IMG/VR virus record: IMGVR_UViG_3300042450_000488
Span: 1-24,247 of that record
Reading direction: 5' to 3' (one strand)
DNA from: a virus
Length of the DNA stretch: 24,247 bases
Shown here: positions 6,602 through 13,246 of the stretch, piece by piece
How positions within the stretch are numbered: position 1 is the stretch's first letter
Layout: each line of letters opens with the position of its first letter
Position numbers and translations under genes: made by a program
The notes under the pieces: generated by a model
The model's input: the letters and a program-made list of their open reading frames with translations, nothing else
Told to the model about the DNA's origin: nothing
The model's database searches: none

Positions 6602-7260
6602 GAGTCCATCTCTTTGTATAGTTGTTTTAATCCTTTTAGTGTTCCAATGTCCATATATTTTCCACCAGGATTTACGGATCTAATATCAAGATTCATGTCT
6701 ATCCAGTCTTGTATCTGTTTTCCTGGATGCTCTAATAGTGGATCGATGTATCTGATAAGATTTTTACGAAACAGCATTGTTCCCCACATGTCTGTATATT
6801 CACAATCAGAGACTTTATCTCTAGATGAAATAACTTTACCATTAGATACTAAGACCTGTCCAACTCTACCCTTAAGTTCTGGATCACAACTCCAAGTTCC
6901 AAGAACTAAGTCGCCAGCAGTATCCATCATTTCTTTATAGATATTAGTTTTACAGTCAAGAATATAAGTGTCTGGCATTCCAATTAAAACGGTATCGTTA
7001 TAGTTTCCAACCATAAACTTAACAGCATCAGACATAGTTGAAGGTTCACGAACAACTAACTTTATATCCATGTTCATGTTTTGAATAATAGGAACCCATT
7101 CAGCCCTTGTTGAAACTCTAACTTCATCACATACCTCAAGCATTTGATTAACATGCCATTGAAGTATAGATTCTTTTTCTGAAACTGGAAGGCAAAACTT
7201 TGGGATACCACCTATTCTAGATGCTTTCCCAGATGCTGGTAAGATTCCTATTGTAGCCAT
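6598..7260 (-). CDS. Sugar-1-phosphate nucleotidyltransferase
   Basis: 220 residues, GT-A-like NTP-transferase fold. GILPASGKASRIGGIPKFCLP (5-25) is the nucleotide-binding loop of the RfbA/GlmU type with the signature Gly-x-x-x-Arg and the Pro-Lys; MPDTY (95-99) supplies the metal-binding Asp; YMDIGTLKG near the C-terminus is typical of UTP- or dTTP-using members. It should make an NDP-sugar from NTP and sugar-1-phosphate, feeding the glycosyltransferases around it. Substrate cannot be told. Overlaps its neighbours by 4 bp (downstream) and 1 bp (upstream). Confidence 0.82.
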   Translation of the reverse strand: MATIGILPASGKASRIGGIPKFCLPVSEKESILQWHVNQMLEVCDEVRVSTRAEWVPIIQNMNMDIKLVVREPSTMSDAVKFMVGNYNDTVLIGMPDTYILDCKTNIYKEMMDTAGDLVLGTWSCDPELKGRVGQVLVSNGKVISSRDKVSDCEYTDMWGTMLFRKNLIRYIDPLLEHPGKQIQDWIDMNLDIRSVNPGGKYMDIGTLKGLKQLYKEMDS

Positions 7261-8048
7261 CAGTCTAAACCATATTGTTTCTTTAAGGTTGGTATGTCAT
7301 TTACGGGCCAGTAGTCTAAAGATTTTGTAGGATCATTAAAGGGATACTTATATTCTCCCCAACCTTCTCTTGTTCTATCCCCGCCCCATTTAGATTTAAA
7401 ATAACCGTGAACACCTTCAAACTTTACCTGTAGTCCATCTATGGTTGCGCCACCATCTACTTGACATGAAGCGTCAACTTCTGCTGTTGAAGCACTAATT
7501 CTCATTACATAACTTATTGGGGTATTAGAATGTACAAATTGACTACGCCAAGATACTACAAGATCTGATTCAGGATTAGTCATAGACTGCTCTTCAAGTA
7601 ATCTACACCTATGATCCCAATCACAGTCATCAAAATTATAGGGATAAAAGTTTTCATCAAAATATCCAATAGCTGAAACTAATTTTTTATTTATTCCACA
7701 AAGATGCCACCCGTGCTGTGTTCTAAACATTACACCCTTAAAATCATTGAGCATATCAATGATATGTGAGAAAGGTTTATTAAATAGCATTGAAGATGAA
7801 ACAACAAATGTCCAATCATGATTCTTTTTTAATGCTATGTTCCATGCTCTTGATAAACCAATATTTTCTGATTGATATTCTACCTGAAAACCATACTTTT
7901 TTTCAAATACTTCGCACTCTCTGTTACCGCTATTGTCTATCAACAAAACATTTTTATCTTGTATAGACTCCATACATTTATATACTCTTTCTGTTACTCT
8001 ATAAATAGGTATACAAATTAAATAATCAATCTCAGTATCTGTTTGCAT
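7260..8048 (-). CDS. GT2-family glycosyltransferase
   Basis: 262 residues from ATG 8048, preferred over a start 108 nt upstream because a GAGGGGGG tract lies 7-8 nt before it and the protein then begins just before the first strand (YLICIPIYRVTERV). LLIDNSGN (35-42) and ENIGLSRAWNIAL (61-73) are the donor-site blocks of GT2 enzymes, and FDDCDWDHRC (139-148) the acceptor-side Asp region. The usual metal-binding DxD is replaced by VVSSSMLF (82-89), so activity may be altered or metal-independent. It overlaps the FkbM gene stop by 17 bp. Closest in feel to rhamnosyltransferase-like proteins. Confidence 0.78.
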   Translation of the reverse strand: MQTDTEIDYLICIPIYRVTERVYKCMESIQDKNVLLIDNSGNRECEVFEKKYGFQVEYQSENIGLSRAWNIALKKNHDWTFVVSSSMLFNKPFSHIIDMLNDFKGVMFRTQHGWHLCGINKKLVSAIGYFDENFYPYNFDDCDWDHRCRLLEEQSMTNPESDLVVSWRSQFVHSNTPISYVMRISASTAEVDASCQVDGGATIDGLQVKFEGVHGYFKSKWGGDRTREGWGEYKYPFNDPTKSLDYWPVNDIPTLKKQYGLD

Positions 8049-8730
8049 AAATGTACCCCCCTCTTTCAGGACTACCCAAGATATCAATTCCAAATTGTTT
8101 TGAAAGCTTTTCAACCATTTGACCAAACTTTCCATCAAAAGATTTATCAAATTCAAGGACTAATATTTTTATTTTTGCTAAAGTTTTTGCGGGAGTATTT
8201 AGAATAAGATCAAACTCTGCACCCTCTATATCAATCTTCATAACATCAACCTCTTTAATCTTATAAGTTGAGAATAAATTTTCCATAGTTATTGCTAATA
8301 CTTCTGACTTATCATTTTTTTCTAGATCTACAATGCTGCTATTACCACCACGATTACTAATTGAAACCATTTTCTTTTCATGCCAGATAGCGTTATTAAT
8401 TACAGTAATATTTTCAGTAACATTATTTTTTATATTTTGATTAAGCAAGTGTAAATTGTTTGGCTCTGGCTCTACAGCATATATTTTAATTTTTTTATCA
8501 CCTTCTCTATTTTTATTAAAATTATCTACAAAGAGGCTAACTGCTCCAATATTTGCACCAATATCAACAAAAACTCCACCGTCAGTAAACTGATAATCGT
8601 GTATTCTGTATACATTTTCTATCCATGTTTCGTTAACTACCTTAAAATCAAGGTTGTGATCGAAGCTAGGATCTTCTGCGTTCTCTCTTATTTCAAAACT
8701 ATACTCTTCATGATTTAGAATAGATGTCAT
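8032..8730 (-). CDS. FkbM-family SAM-dependent methyltransferase
   Basis: 232 residues from ATG 8730, which gives a 4-bp ATGA overlap with the upstream gene; a start at 8760 would add ten residues but has no Shine-Dalgarno. VFVDIGANIGAVSLF (53-67) is the SAM-binding motif I, AVEPEP (85-90) the acidic motif II, and VDVMKIDIEGAEFDL (161-175) the family signature. FkbM enzymes O-methylate sugars or other hydroxyls. In this operon it probably caps or decorates a glycan made by the neighbouring transferases. Confidence 0.85.
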   Translation of the reverse strand: MTSILNHEEYSFEIRENAEDPSFDHNLDFKVVNETWIENVYRIHDYQFTDGGVFVDIGANIGAVSLFVDNFNKNREGDKKIKIYAVEPEPNNLHLLNQNIKNNVTENITVINNAIWHEKKMVSISNRGGNSSIVDLEKNDKSEVLAITMENLFSTYKIKEVDVMKIDIEGAEFDLILNTPAKTLAKIKILVLEFDKSFDGKFGQMVEKLSKQFGIDILGSPERGGYIYANRY

Positions 8731-9668
8731 AGACTTAACTCTTTTAATATTTGTTGCCATCTATTTTTATAAGTATAATTAGACTTAACTAATTCATGTC
8801 CTGCTTTTCTAATCTCTTCACGCTCTTCATCATGCTCTATGTAGTAATCAATTAATTCTTTTAGTTGTTCAAAGTTACCGTACTCGTAAAATACTAAATG
8901 TTTTTTGTCTTCAAACTCTCTTTCCATACCCTTTACGTATGGGTGAATCATAAAACCACCACGCCCTAAAGTTTCATAAACACGATCAGACCAATAATCT
9001 GGGTAATCAAAGTTTATACAAAGAGTGTCACCAACAACAACTTTTGTAGACCAGTAAAGTTTATTGAGTGTTAGTCCACGAATTGATGGTAATCCACCAC
9101 TTCCATACTGTTTAAAGTTGTTTTTGTAGTTATCCTCAAGCCAGTTAATAAGCTTAGGCCTATAGCTCCACTCTTGGTGATATTTTTTACTACCAACAAA
9201 TATAACTTGGTTGTCTAAGTTTGACTGCTTATAAATACATTCTTTATCATAAACTCCAGCAGGTACGTAATGACCAACTACACTTGTTTTTTCATTAAAC
9301 CATTCAGACATCTTGCTATCTACTGTGAAGAAATGCCCAATGTGTCTATATACTGGGTGAGTGTCTAGATCCTTTTGTCTTTGTAGTCCAAACCAAAGAT
9401 CAAGATGATAGGTCATTGTTGGGACATTATATTCTTTAAGTGTTAACAACACCTTGTCCATTTCAAACTTTCCAGGAGTCTTCCACCCGTGTGTATGAAT
9501 CCATATAAAAAGATCTGAGTCAACAGAAAGCTTTAATATGTCTTCGCTTTTAGCTTCTGTTTCCTGTAATCTTATGACTTTGTGCCCCAAAGATTCCAGG
9601 GTATTGGCATGATGACTCTCACTAGTATAGTCAACACGAAAGTTACCAAGAAAAACTATTTTTGACAT
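8727..9668 (-). CDS. CgeB-like GT-B glycosyltransferase
   Basis: 313 residues from ATG 9668, which has AGGG 5 nt upstream; a GTG at 9674 is the only longer choice. N-terminal Rossmann half starts KIVFLGNFRVDY; the C-terminal half has DYWSDRVYETLGRGGFMIHP (224-243) and then GMEREF...YGNFEQLKELIDYYI, the pattern of the CgeB / Glyco_trans_1_2 group. These are glycosyltransferases found in spore coats, surface glycans and many phages. First gene of the sugar operon, read from the minus-strand promoter at 9696-9704. Confidence 0.78.
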   Translation of the reverse strand: MSKIVFLGNFRVDYTSESHHANTLESLGHKVIRLQETEAKSEDILKLSVDSDLFIWIHTHGWKTPGKFEMDKVLLTLKEYNVPTMTYHLDLWFGLQRQKDLDTHPVYRHIGHFFTVDSKMSEWFNEKTSVVGHYVPAGVYDKECIYKQSNLDNQVIFVGSKKYHQEWSYRPKLINWLEDNYKNNFKQYGSGGLPSIRGLTLNKLYWSTKVVVGDTLCINFDYPDYWSDRVYETLGRGGFMIHPYVKGMEREFEDKKHLVFYEYGNFEQLKELIDYYIEHDEEREEIRKAGHELVKSNYTYKNRWQQILKELSL

Positions 9669-9695
9669 TGCCACCCTATCTTATTTGTTCTTAAT

Positions 9696-9704
9696 ATTAT
9701 ATCA
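9696..9704 (-). promoter_or_regulatory. Extended -10 promoter for the sugar operon
   Basis: On the minus strand TGATATAAT is a perfect extended -10. It gives a leader of about 20 nt with AGGG before the ATG at 9668. It is set back to back with the plus-strand promoter at 9714-9722; the two elements are only ten bases apart, so they probably compete or are controlled together. Confidence 0.7.
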
Positions 9705-9713
9705 TGCCTAATA

Positions 9714-9722
9714 TGTTATACT
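9714..9722 (+). promoter_or_regulatory. Extended -10 promoter for the Stealth-like gene
   Basis: TGTTATACT, an extended -10, 12 nt before the ATG at 9735, leaving a leader of only about five bases. No clear -35 is seen. Confidence 0.6.
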
Positions 9723-9734
9723 ATTATAAAAGGT

Positions 9735-10436
9735 ATGGGGAATATGAATTTTATATATATATGTCGTATTGGTGAAAATGAAGAGCTAAGGTATTCTATT
9801 AGGTCAGTGCTTAATAGCTTCCCAGAAGCCAGTATATGGGTTATAGGCGGTAAGCCAGACTGGTACGTTGGAAATTATATATATGTTGACCAAAATAATA
9901 GTAAATATCATAATGCCATGTCTAATCTTAATGCCCTATGTAATTCAGATTTAACCCCTGAAGAATTCTTTCTAATGAATGATGACTTCTTTATATTACA
10001 AAAGATAGATAAAATAGATACTCTTCATGGAGGTTTGTTGTCTGAAAAGATTAGTAGATATCAACAAATAGCAAGGTCTTCATCCTACATTAGAAAATTG
10101 TTCTCAACTAACGACAGACTAAAGAAAAATAACATACCAGATCCTTTAGACTATGAACTCCATGTTCCGATGCACATGGAAAAACAAAAGCTAAAGAAAA
10201 TTATAGATCAATACCCAGAACTTTTATGGAGATCTATGTACGGTAATACTTTTAGTGTTGGTGGAATTGAATACCAAGACGTAAAGGTATACGGCAGCCA
10301 TGTTATTAGATCTGAAAGAAAGGGAATAGACTATGCTAAAGATATATTTTTATCTACAGATGACATTTCTTTTAAAAAGATAGTGTTGCCAGAATTTCAA
10401 AGTATGTTTAGTGCTAAAAGCACTTTAGAGAAATAA
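9735..10436 (+). CDS. Stealth-like sugar-phosphate transferase / GT-A-like protein
   Basis: 233 residues (ATG 9744 is a possible alternative start). RYSIRSVLNSFPEASIWVIGG (19-39) and EEFFLMNDDFFILQ (76-89) match conserved regions of Stealth proteins, which transfer hexose-1-phosphate in capsule synthesis and share a fold with GT-A glycosyltransferases; the NDD acidic motif is intact. The C-terminal Stealth regions are not obvious, so this is a shortened relative. Sole plus-strand gene in the area, divergent from the five-gene sugar operon and probably part of the same pathway. Confidence 0.6.
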   Translation: MGNMNFIYICRIGENEELRYSIRSVLNSFPEASIWVIGGKPDWYVGNYIYVDQNNSKYHNAMSNLNALCNSDLTPEEFFLMNDDFFILQKIDKIDTLHGGLLSEKISRYQQIARSSSYIRKLFSTNDRLKKNNIPDPLDYELHVPMHMEKQKLKKIIDQYPELLWRSMYGNTFSVGGIEYQDVKVYGSHVIRSERKGIDYAKDIFLSTDDISFKKIVLPEFQSMFSAKSTLEK

Positions 10437-10437
10437 A

Positions 10438-10584
10438 CTAAGATTCTTCTTTATCTTTCTTAAAGAATCTTTTAAACCATCTTTCTATTTTTTGTTCCAT
10501 CTTTCCACCAGCAGTCTCGTTTTTATAGTAATCACTCTGAAAATAAGGTGAAGCAAAGGTTTTAGCAAAATGGTTTCGTCCCAT
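10438..10584 (-). CDS. Hypothetical small basic protein, leaderless
   Basis: 48 residues, starting MGRNHFAKTF and ending in a basic amphipathic helix (KIERWFKRFFKKDKEES) that could bind membrane or nucleic acid. Its TATAAT lies six bases before the ATG. It converges with the Stealth-like gene, the two stops being one base apart. Too short for family recognition. Confidence 0.5.
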   Translation of the reverse strand: MGRNHFAKTFASPYFQSDYYKNETAGGKMEQKIERWFKRFFKKDKEES

Positions 10585-10590
10585 TCCTAA

Positions 10591-10599
10591 ATTATACCA
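10591..10599 (-). promoter_or_regulatory. Extended -10 promoter, leaderless type
   Basis: Minus-strand TGGTATAAT, six bases before the ATG at 10584. The TAA stop of the upstream gene (10592-10594) lies inside the TATAAT. Confidence 0.6.
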
Positions 10600-10780
10600 C
10601 TATAACTTGAGCCTCTACTAGCTTATCGTAGATGTTAGACATCATAAAACCAAGACTCATTTGACTTTGTGCTATGCTTTCATTAGCCTTTTCTTCGCTC
10701 ATACCGTTGTCTAAACAGAATTGTTTATTGTCTGTATTGATTGATTCCATCATAATTGCTACTGCATCTTCTTTGTTCAT
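10592..10780 (-). CDS. Hypothetical small helical protein, leaderless
   Basis: 62 residues, Met-rich and helical (EDAVAIMMESINTD, EEKANESIAQSQMSLGFMMS). No Shine-Dalgarno; it is read from a complete promoter whose -10 ends six bases before the ATG. Function unknown. Confidence 0.6.
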   Translation of the reverse strand: MNKEDAVAIMMESINTDNKQFCLDNGMSEEKANESIAQSQMSLGFMMSNIYDKLVEAQVIVV

Positions 10781-10786
10781 AGTTAT

Positions 10787-10816
10787 ATTATATACCTTTC
10801 ATTGTTAAATAGTCAA
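10787..10816 (-). promoter_or_regulatory. Sigma-70-type promoter, leaderless type
   Basis: Minus strand: TTGACT (10811-10816), 18-bp spacer, TATAAT (10787-10792), then six bases to the ATG at 10780. The transcript should begin at the start codon. Confidence 0.8.
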
Positions 10817-10835
10817 ACCCATTGGCTTAACTTAG

Positions 10836-10906
10836 AGCGAGTGACCAGAATCGAACTGGCACTACCAACTTGGAAGGATGGTGCACTACCATTATGCAAC
10901 ACTCGC
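10836..10906 (-). tRNA. tRNA-Gly (anticodon UCC)
   Basis: 71-nt cloverleaf on the minus strand: acceptor GCGAGTG/CACTCGC, anticodon loop CTTCCAA, T loop TTCGATT with a G-U pair in the T stem. One T-T mismatch sits in the anticodon stem. No CCA is encoded. Reads GGA, a frequent Gly codon in this window. Confidence 0.9.
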
Positions 10907-10910
10907 TTAG

Positions 10911-10983
10911 CTGGGGATGCTGGATTCGAACCAGCGACCTAGAAGTTAACAGCTTCCCGCTCTGCCTGCTGAGCTAATCCCCA
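10911..10983 (-). tRNA. tRNA-Asn (anticodon GUU)
   Basis: 73-nt cloverleaf: acceptor TGGGGAT/ATCCCCA, D arm GCTC/GAGC, anticodon loop CTGTTAA, T arm GCTGG/CCAGC. No encoded CCA. Four bases separate it from the Gly tRNA. Confidence 0.93.
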
Positions 10984-10987
10984 TTCG

Positions 10988-11061
10988 TACACCAGATAGG
11001 ACTTGAACCTATGATAGCCGAATTATGAGTTCGGTGCCTTAACCAACTTGGCTACTGGTGC
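10988..11061 (-). tRNA. tRNA with CAU anticodon (elongator Met or Ile2)
   Basis: 74-nt cloverleaf: acceptor GCACCAG/CTGGTGT, anticodon stem CCGAA/TTCGG, loop CTCATAA, T arm ATAGG/CCTAT. It lacks the three G-C pairs of an initiator stem, so it is not fMet. Whether it is Met or an Ile tRNA with lysidine cannot be told by eye. Confidence 0.9.
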
Positions 11062-11066
11062 CTATG

Positions 11067-11139
11067 TCCCCCTGGCAGGAATCGAACCTGCGACACATGG
11101 CTTAGAAGTCCATTGTTCTATCCACTGAACTACAGAGGG
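11067..11139 (-). tRNA. tRNA-Arg (anticodon UCU)
   Basis: 73-nt cloverleaf: acceptor CCCTCTG/CAGGGGG (one G-U pair), D arm GTTC/GAAC, anticodon loop CTTCTAA, T arm GCAGG/CCTGC. One A-G mismatch at the loop end of the anticodon stem. Reads AGA, a common Arg codon in this AT-rich phage and probably rarer in its host. Its 5' end overlaps the stop of the small gene at 11130. Confidence 0.9.
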
Positions 11140-11258
11140 GTATCGTGTTCTTTAGAATGTCTAGACAATGTTTCATGTGCAAAAATACCTTTTCTAACCT
11201 CAAGTTCTTTTTTGCAAACGGGACAAATAACTATTCTAGTTATCTTGATCAACTCCAT
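11130..11258 (-). CDS. Small C2H2-like zinc-finger protein
   Basis: 42 residues: CPVC (12-15), then His28, His34 and His38 in a helical segment (FAHETLSRHSKEH), a classic single C2H2-type finger that could bind DNA, RNA or protein. It overlaps the 11236 gene by 23 bp in another frame and has only a weak Shine-Dalgarno. Its last three codons and stop lie inside the tRNA-Arg acceptor arm, so tRNA processing would remove the end of the message. Small but the finger spacing argues for a real gene. Confidence 0.5.
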   Translation of the reverse strand: MELIKITRIVICPVCKKELEVRKGIFAHETLSRHSKEHDTPL

Positions 11259-11325
11259 ATGTCATCTGAACATAGCATGTAGCCCAACCAGCAACAAACA
11301 TAGCAATTCCTATAAATATTTCCAT
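11236..11325 (-). CDS. Very small single-helix membrane peptide
   Basis: 29 residues, mostly one hydrophobic helix (IFIGIAMFVAGWATCYV) with an acidic end (GVDQDN). A strong Shine-Dalgarno (TAGGAGG) sits 5 nt before the ATG, and the start overlaps the upstream stop (TAATG), so it is very likely translated. Role unknown. Confidence 0.55.
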   Translation of the reverse strand: MEIFIGIAMFVAGWATCYVQMTYGVDQDN

Positions 11326-11528
11326 TAGTATCCTCCTAAACATAAATTACGAGTATGGTACAAACGATTTTCTGTAATAGTTTTTTTAGTAGGAGCAAAA
11401 AGTTTTTCACTACATGCCCCACACATAAAAGACCACTCACGAGCAAAAAAGTCATACTTAGAACCTTTATAGTTTGCGTACTTTTTAGTTACAAACTCTA
11501 AAAAATCATCAGGCATGTCGTATCTCAT
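11325..11528 (-). CDS. Hypothetical small protein with CxxC, leaderless
   Basis: 67 residues, starting MRYDMPDDFLEFV, with FMCGACSEKLF in the middle and one more Cys near the end (NLCLGGY), possibly a metal site. First gene of a unit that continues through two tiny ORFs into the tRNA cluster. Read from a complete promoter ending six bases before the ATG, no Shine-Dalgarno. Unknown family. Confidence 0.6.
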   Translation of the reverse strand: MRYDMPDDFLEFVTKKYANYKGSKYDFFAREWSFMCGACSEKLFAPTKKTITENRLYHTRNLCLGGY

Positions 11529-11534
11529 ATACTA

Positions 11535-11563
11535 AGTATACTCTTTCTAAGATAAAAAGTCAA
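11535..11563 (-). promoter_or_regulatory. Sigma-70-type promoter, leaderless type; probably drives the tRNA cluster
   Basis: Minus strand: TTGACT (11558-11563), 17-bp spacer, TATACT (11535-11540), six bases, then ATG 11528. No terminator is visible before the tRNAs, so their expression likely starts here. Confidence 0.82.
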
Positions 11564-11966
11564 TATTAGTTGGCAATAGGTATCTGACTTCATCAATTAT
11601 GTCATGTTTTAAGGCGGTATTAATCATTTCACTAGCATAACCTTCATTAGGCTCAGCTGAAAAATACACTACATAGTAAGCACCAATGTCTACAGTTTGT
11701 ATTAAGGCACCATTAGCAATAGCTTTTTTAACATTATCTGTTCTCTTAGCTCCTGGCCTTTTGCCATCGCCATCAAGACCACCCTTGGCTTCTACATACT
11801 CAACAAGATCATACTTGCTATCATAAGCAACAAAGTCTACTTCACAACCAGCACCCTCAATATAAACATTTGGCTGGATACAATCAAAGCCCCTACTAAC
11901 CAAATCTTCATATACAAGTTCTTCAAAAGCATCTCCTGACTTTTTTGATTCTGATTGAAAGTTCAT
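11547..11966 (-). CDS. PD-(D/E)XK superfamily nuclease
   Basis: 139 residues. KKSGDAFEELVYEDLVSRGF gives the family's first helix with its Glu; CEVDFVAYDSKYDLVEYVEAKGG (41-63) gives the metal-binding Asp44 and the E-x-K triad (EAK 59-61). The layout is that of a restriction-endonuclease-like or Holliday-resolvase-like fold, as in many small phage nucleases. It may act in host DNA degradation, recombination or packaging. Last gene of an eight-gene operon; start overlaps the upstream stop (TAATG), weak Shine-Dalgarno AAGAAG. Confidence 0.75.
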   Translation of the reverse strand: MNFQSESKKSGDAFEELVYEDLVSRGFDCIQPNVYIEGAGCEVDFVAYDSKYDLVEYVEAKGGLDGDGKRPGAKRTDNVKKAIANGALIQTVDIGAYYVVYFSAEPNEGYASEMINTALKHDIIDEVRYLLPTNIDFLS

Positions 11967-12136
11967 TAAACTTCTTTCTTAATAATTGGTTCTAACCTAT
12001 CCCAATAACCATCTTTATTACCAGTATACACCTGTCCTGTTTCACGGTCAACTAACATCCACTTTGTAGGTGAAAGAGTATGTACTTGTAAATCTACAGG
12101 CTCATCCAATTCTTCAAACTCAAAACTATTACGCAT
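11966..12136 (-). CDS. Hypothetical small acidic protein
   Basis: 56 residues. N-terminus acidic (FEFEELDEPVDL), then a strand-rich part with WMLVDRETGQVYTGNKDGYW. Both ends overlap neighbouring genes by one base (TAATG), strong support for translation. No family recognised. Confidence 0.6.
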   Translation of the reverse strand: MRNSFEFEELDEPVDLQVHTLSPTKWMLVDRETGQVYTGNKDGYWDRLEPIIKKEV

Positions 12137-12498
12137 TAATCAGGCATGTCCCATTCTTGTGGAATAAGGGCAGGATCTAAAGTTTTAATCCCAAATTTTT
12201 CATATGCTGCACGAGCTGAAGCATTGTTTTCTATAGCAAGTGTAGTTACAAATCCAAATTCTTGTGCAACCTGTCCTTTAAACTTATGAGAATCTTGATA
12301 GTTACCAGGATTCATAACAAGCCTATCATATTTAATGCTAGCGTTATGTAGTTGAGCAACAGTTTTAATTCTTTCAGAACTGTTTCTGCCAGTTACGATA
12401 ACCTTGGTATCATAAATACTATTTACATAATCAATGACGTGCTGTATAGGAGTACCGTCCCTTTTTAAAAGGGTATCATCAATATCTATAATTATCAA
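12136..12498 (-). CDS. HAD-superfamily phosphatase (polynucleotide kinase 3'-phosphatase-like)
   Basis: About 120 residues from TTG 12498, which has GGAG 6 nt upstream and a TTGA overlap with the previous stop; TTG 12510 is an alternative. IIIDIDDTLL is HAD motif I (both Asp present), KVIVTGRN is motif II, the Lys of DSHKFKGQVAQE is motif III and TLAIENNASA motif IV, weakly acidic. The layout recalls the phosphatase half of T4-type polynucleotide kinase, which removes 3'-phosphates during RNA or DNA repair; no kinase domain is present. A generic nucleotidase is the alternative. Confidence 0.72.
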   Translation of the reverse strand: MIIIDIDDTLLKRDGTPIQHVIDYVNSIYDTKVIVTGRNSSERIKTVAQLHNASIKYDRLVMNPGNYQDSHKFKGQVAQEFGFVTTLAIENNASARAAYEKFGIKTLDPALIPQEWDMPD

Positions 12499-12701
12499 CC
12501 TTTTCTCCAATGCATAAATGATTTAACATATACAATACCATAAGCAATAGCAGCAACGATAAACCCATATTGGTCTGTAGCAATGGCATAAGCAATCCAT
12601 AAGCATTCATTAACACATAGTACCAACCAACCCCAGATAGTCTTTCTACCGACCAGGAAGATGCCTGTAACGCCTATTGCTGCTAATACCCATGACCACA
12701 T
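12495..12701 (-). CDS. Small membrane protein, PnuC-like half
   Basis: 68 residues with three likely helices (WVLAAIGVTGIFLVG, GWLVLCVNECLWIAYAIA, FIVAAIAYGIVYV). The Trp- and Gly-rich spacing (GRKTIWGWL, LWIAYAIATDQYGF) recalls one half of PnuC nicotinamide riboside/mononucleotide transporters; such short versions are seen in phages. If it forms dimers it could import an NAD precursor, but this is guesswork. Overlaps both neighbours (1 and 4 bp). Confidence 0.6.
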   Translation of the reverse strand: MWSWVLAAIGVTGIFLVGRKTIWGWLVLCVNECLWIAYAIATDQYGFIVAAIAYGIVYVKSFMHWRKG

Positions 12702-12856
12702 TAGAAATTACCTAAGTGTTGTGCAAGGATATCTTGACGAATTCTTGCAATCTTTGCCTCATGGCTAGAAACCTTTGGCTTATCTGCTAATCTTTTCTTA
12801 TTCTTTATTGCTCTTTTTACTTTATGCTGTGAAGATTTTACATTTGTTTTTTTCAT
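12701..12856 (-). CDS. Hypothetical small basic protein
   Basis: 51 residues, very Lys/Arg-rich N-terminal half (HKVKRAIKNKKRLADKPK) and a helical C-terminal half (EAKIARIRQDILAQHLG), suggesting nucleic-acid or ribosome binding. Good Shine-Dalgarno (AAGGGG) and ATGA/TAATG overlaps with both neighbours. Unknown family. Confidence 0.6.
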   Translation of the reverse strand: MKKTNVKSSQHKVKRAIKNKKRLADKPKVSSHEAKIARIRQDILAQHLGNF

Positions 12857-13158
12857 TCTTGTTCCCCTTTATCATTATCCCAATATGCTTTACCAAATTC
12901 ATCATAGTCATCCCATGCTGATCCTTTTAAGAATTCTTTGTCATCAGAAAAATCAACTTCATAAAAGGTCCCCCACCAACGATATGGTTTGTTTAAAATT
13001 CTCCATACTTTTGCACGGTACTTATATTTAAATCCCCAATTAGCATTTTCATCTAAGTCTACAGCTTTAATAAGACTCCTAGTAGCAATAGCACCACACC
13101 AATTGGCAATCCAACGAAGTGGAACTATCTTAGTATTCTCAATCTTCGTGGTTATCAT
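12853..13158 (-). CDS. Hypothetical protein
   Basis: 101 residues from ATG 13158 (GGGA 5-6 nt upstream); ATG 13182 would add eight residues but overlaps more of the previous ORF. N-terminal basic strand region (KIVPLRWIANWCGAIATRSL), then NWGFKYKYRAKVWRIL and a Trp-rich, acidic end. One could imagine a small RNA-binding or decoy protein, but nothing is diagnostic. Confidence 0.55.
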   Translation of the reverse strand: MITTKIENTKIVPLRWIANWCGAIATRSLIKAVDLDENANWGFKYKYRAKVWRILNKPYRWWGTFYEVDFSDDKEFLKGSAWDDYDEFGKAYWDNDKGEQE

Positions 13159-13246
13159 CTTTTTCCCACACCAATCTGCCATCTTTATAGACAGGCCAAT
13201 AGCCGAGAGATTTCCAGTCCATACGAAATATGCTTGATTCTTTCAT
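13139..13246 (-). CDS. Hypothetical small protein
   Basis: 35 residues (MKESSIFRMDWKSLGYW then VYKDGRLVWEKDD). Start overlaps the upstream stop by 4 bp (ATGA) and its end overlaps the next gene by 20 bp. Evidence is positional only. Confidence 0.45.
   Translation of the reverse strand: MKESSIFRMDWKSLGYWPVYKDGRLVWEKDDNHED

Noticed and set aside
6614-6940. 108-codon plus-strand ORF
   Set aside because: Antisense to the nucleotidyltransferase, whose motifs are clear.
8048-8156. 36-residue N-terminal extension of the GT2 gene
   Set aside because: It lies inside the FkbM gene in another frame, and a strong Shine-Dalgarno precedes ATG 8048 at the start of the first domain strand.
10988-11061. 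Initiator tRNA-fMet
   Set aside because: The anticodon stem is CCGAA/TTCGG, without the three consecutive G-C pairs of initiators, and the first acceptor pair is G-U rather than mismatched.
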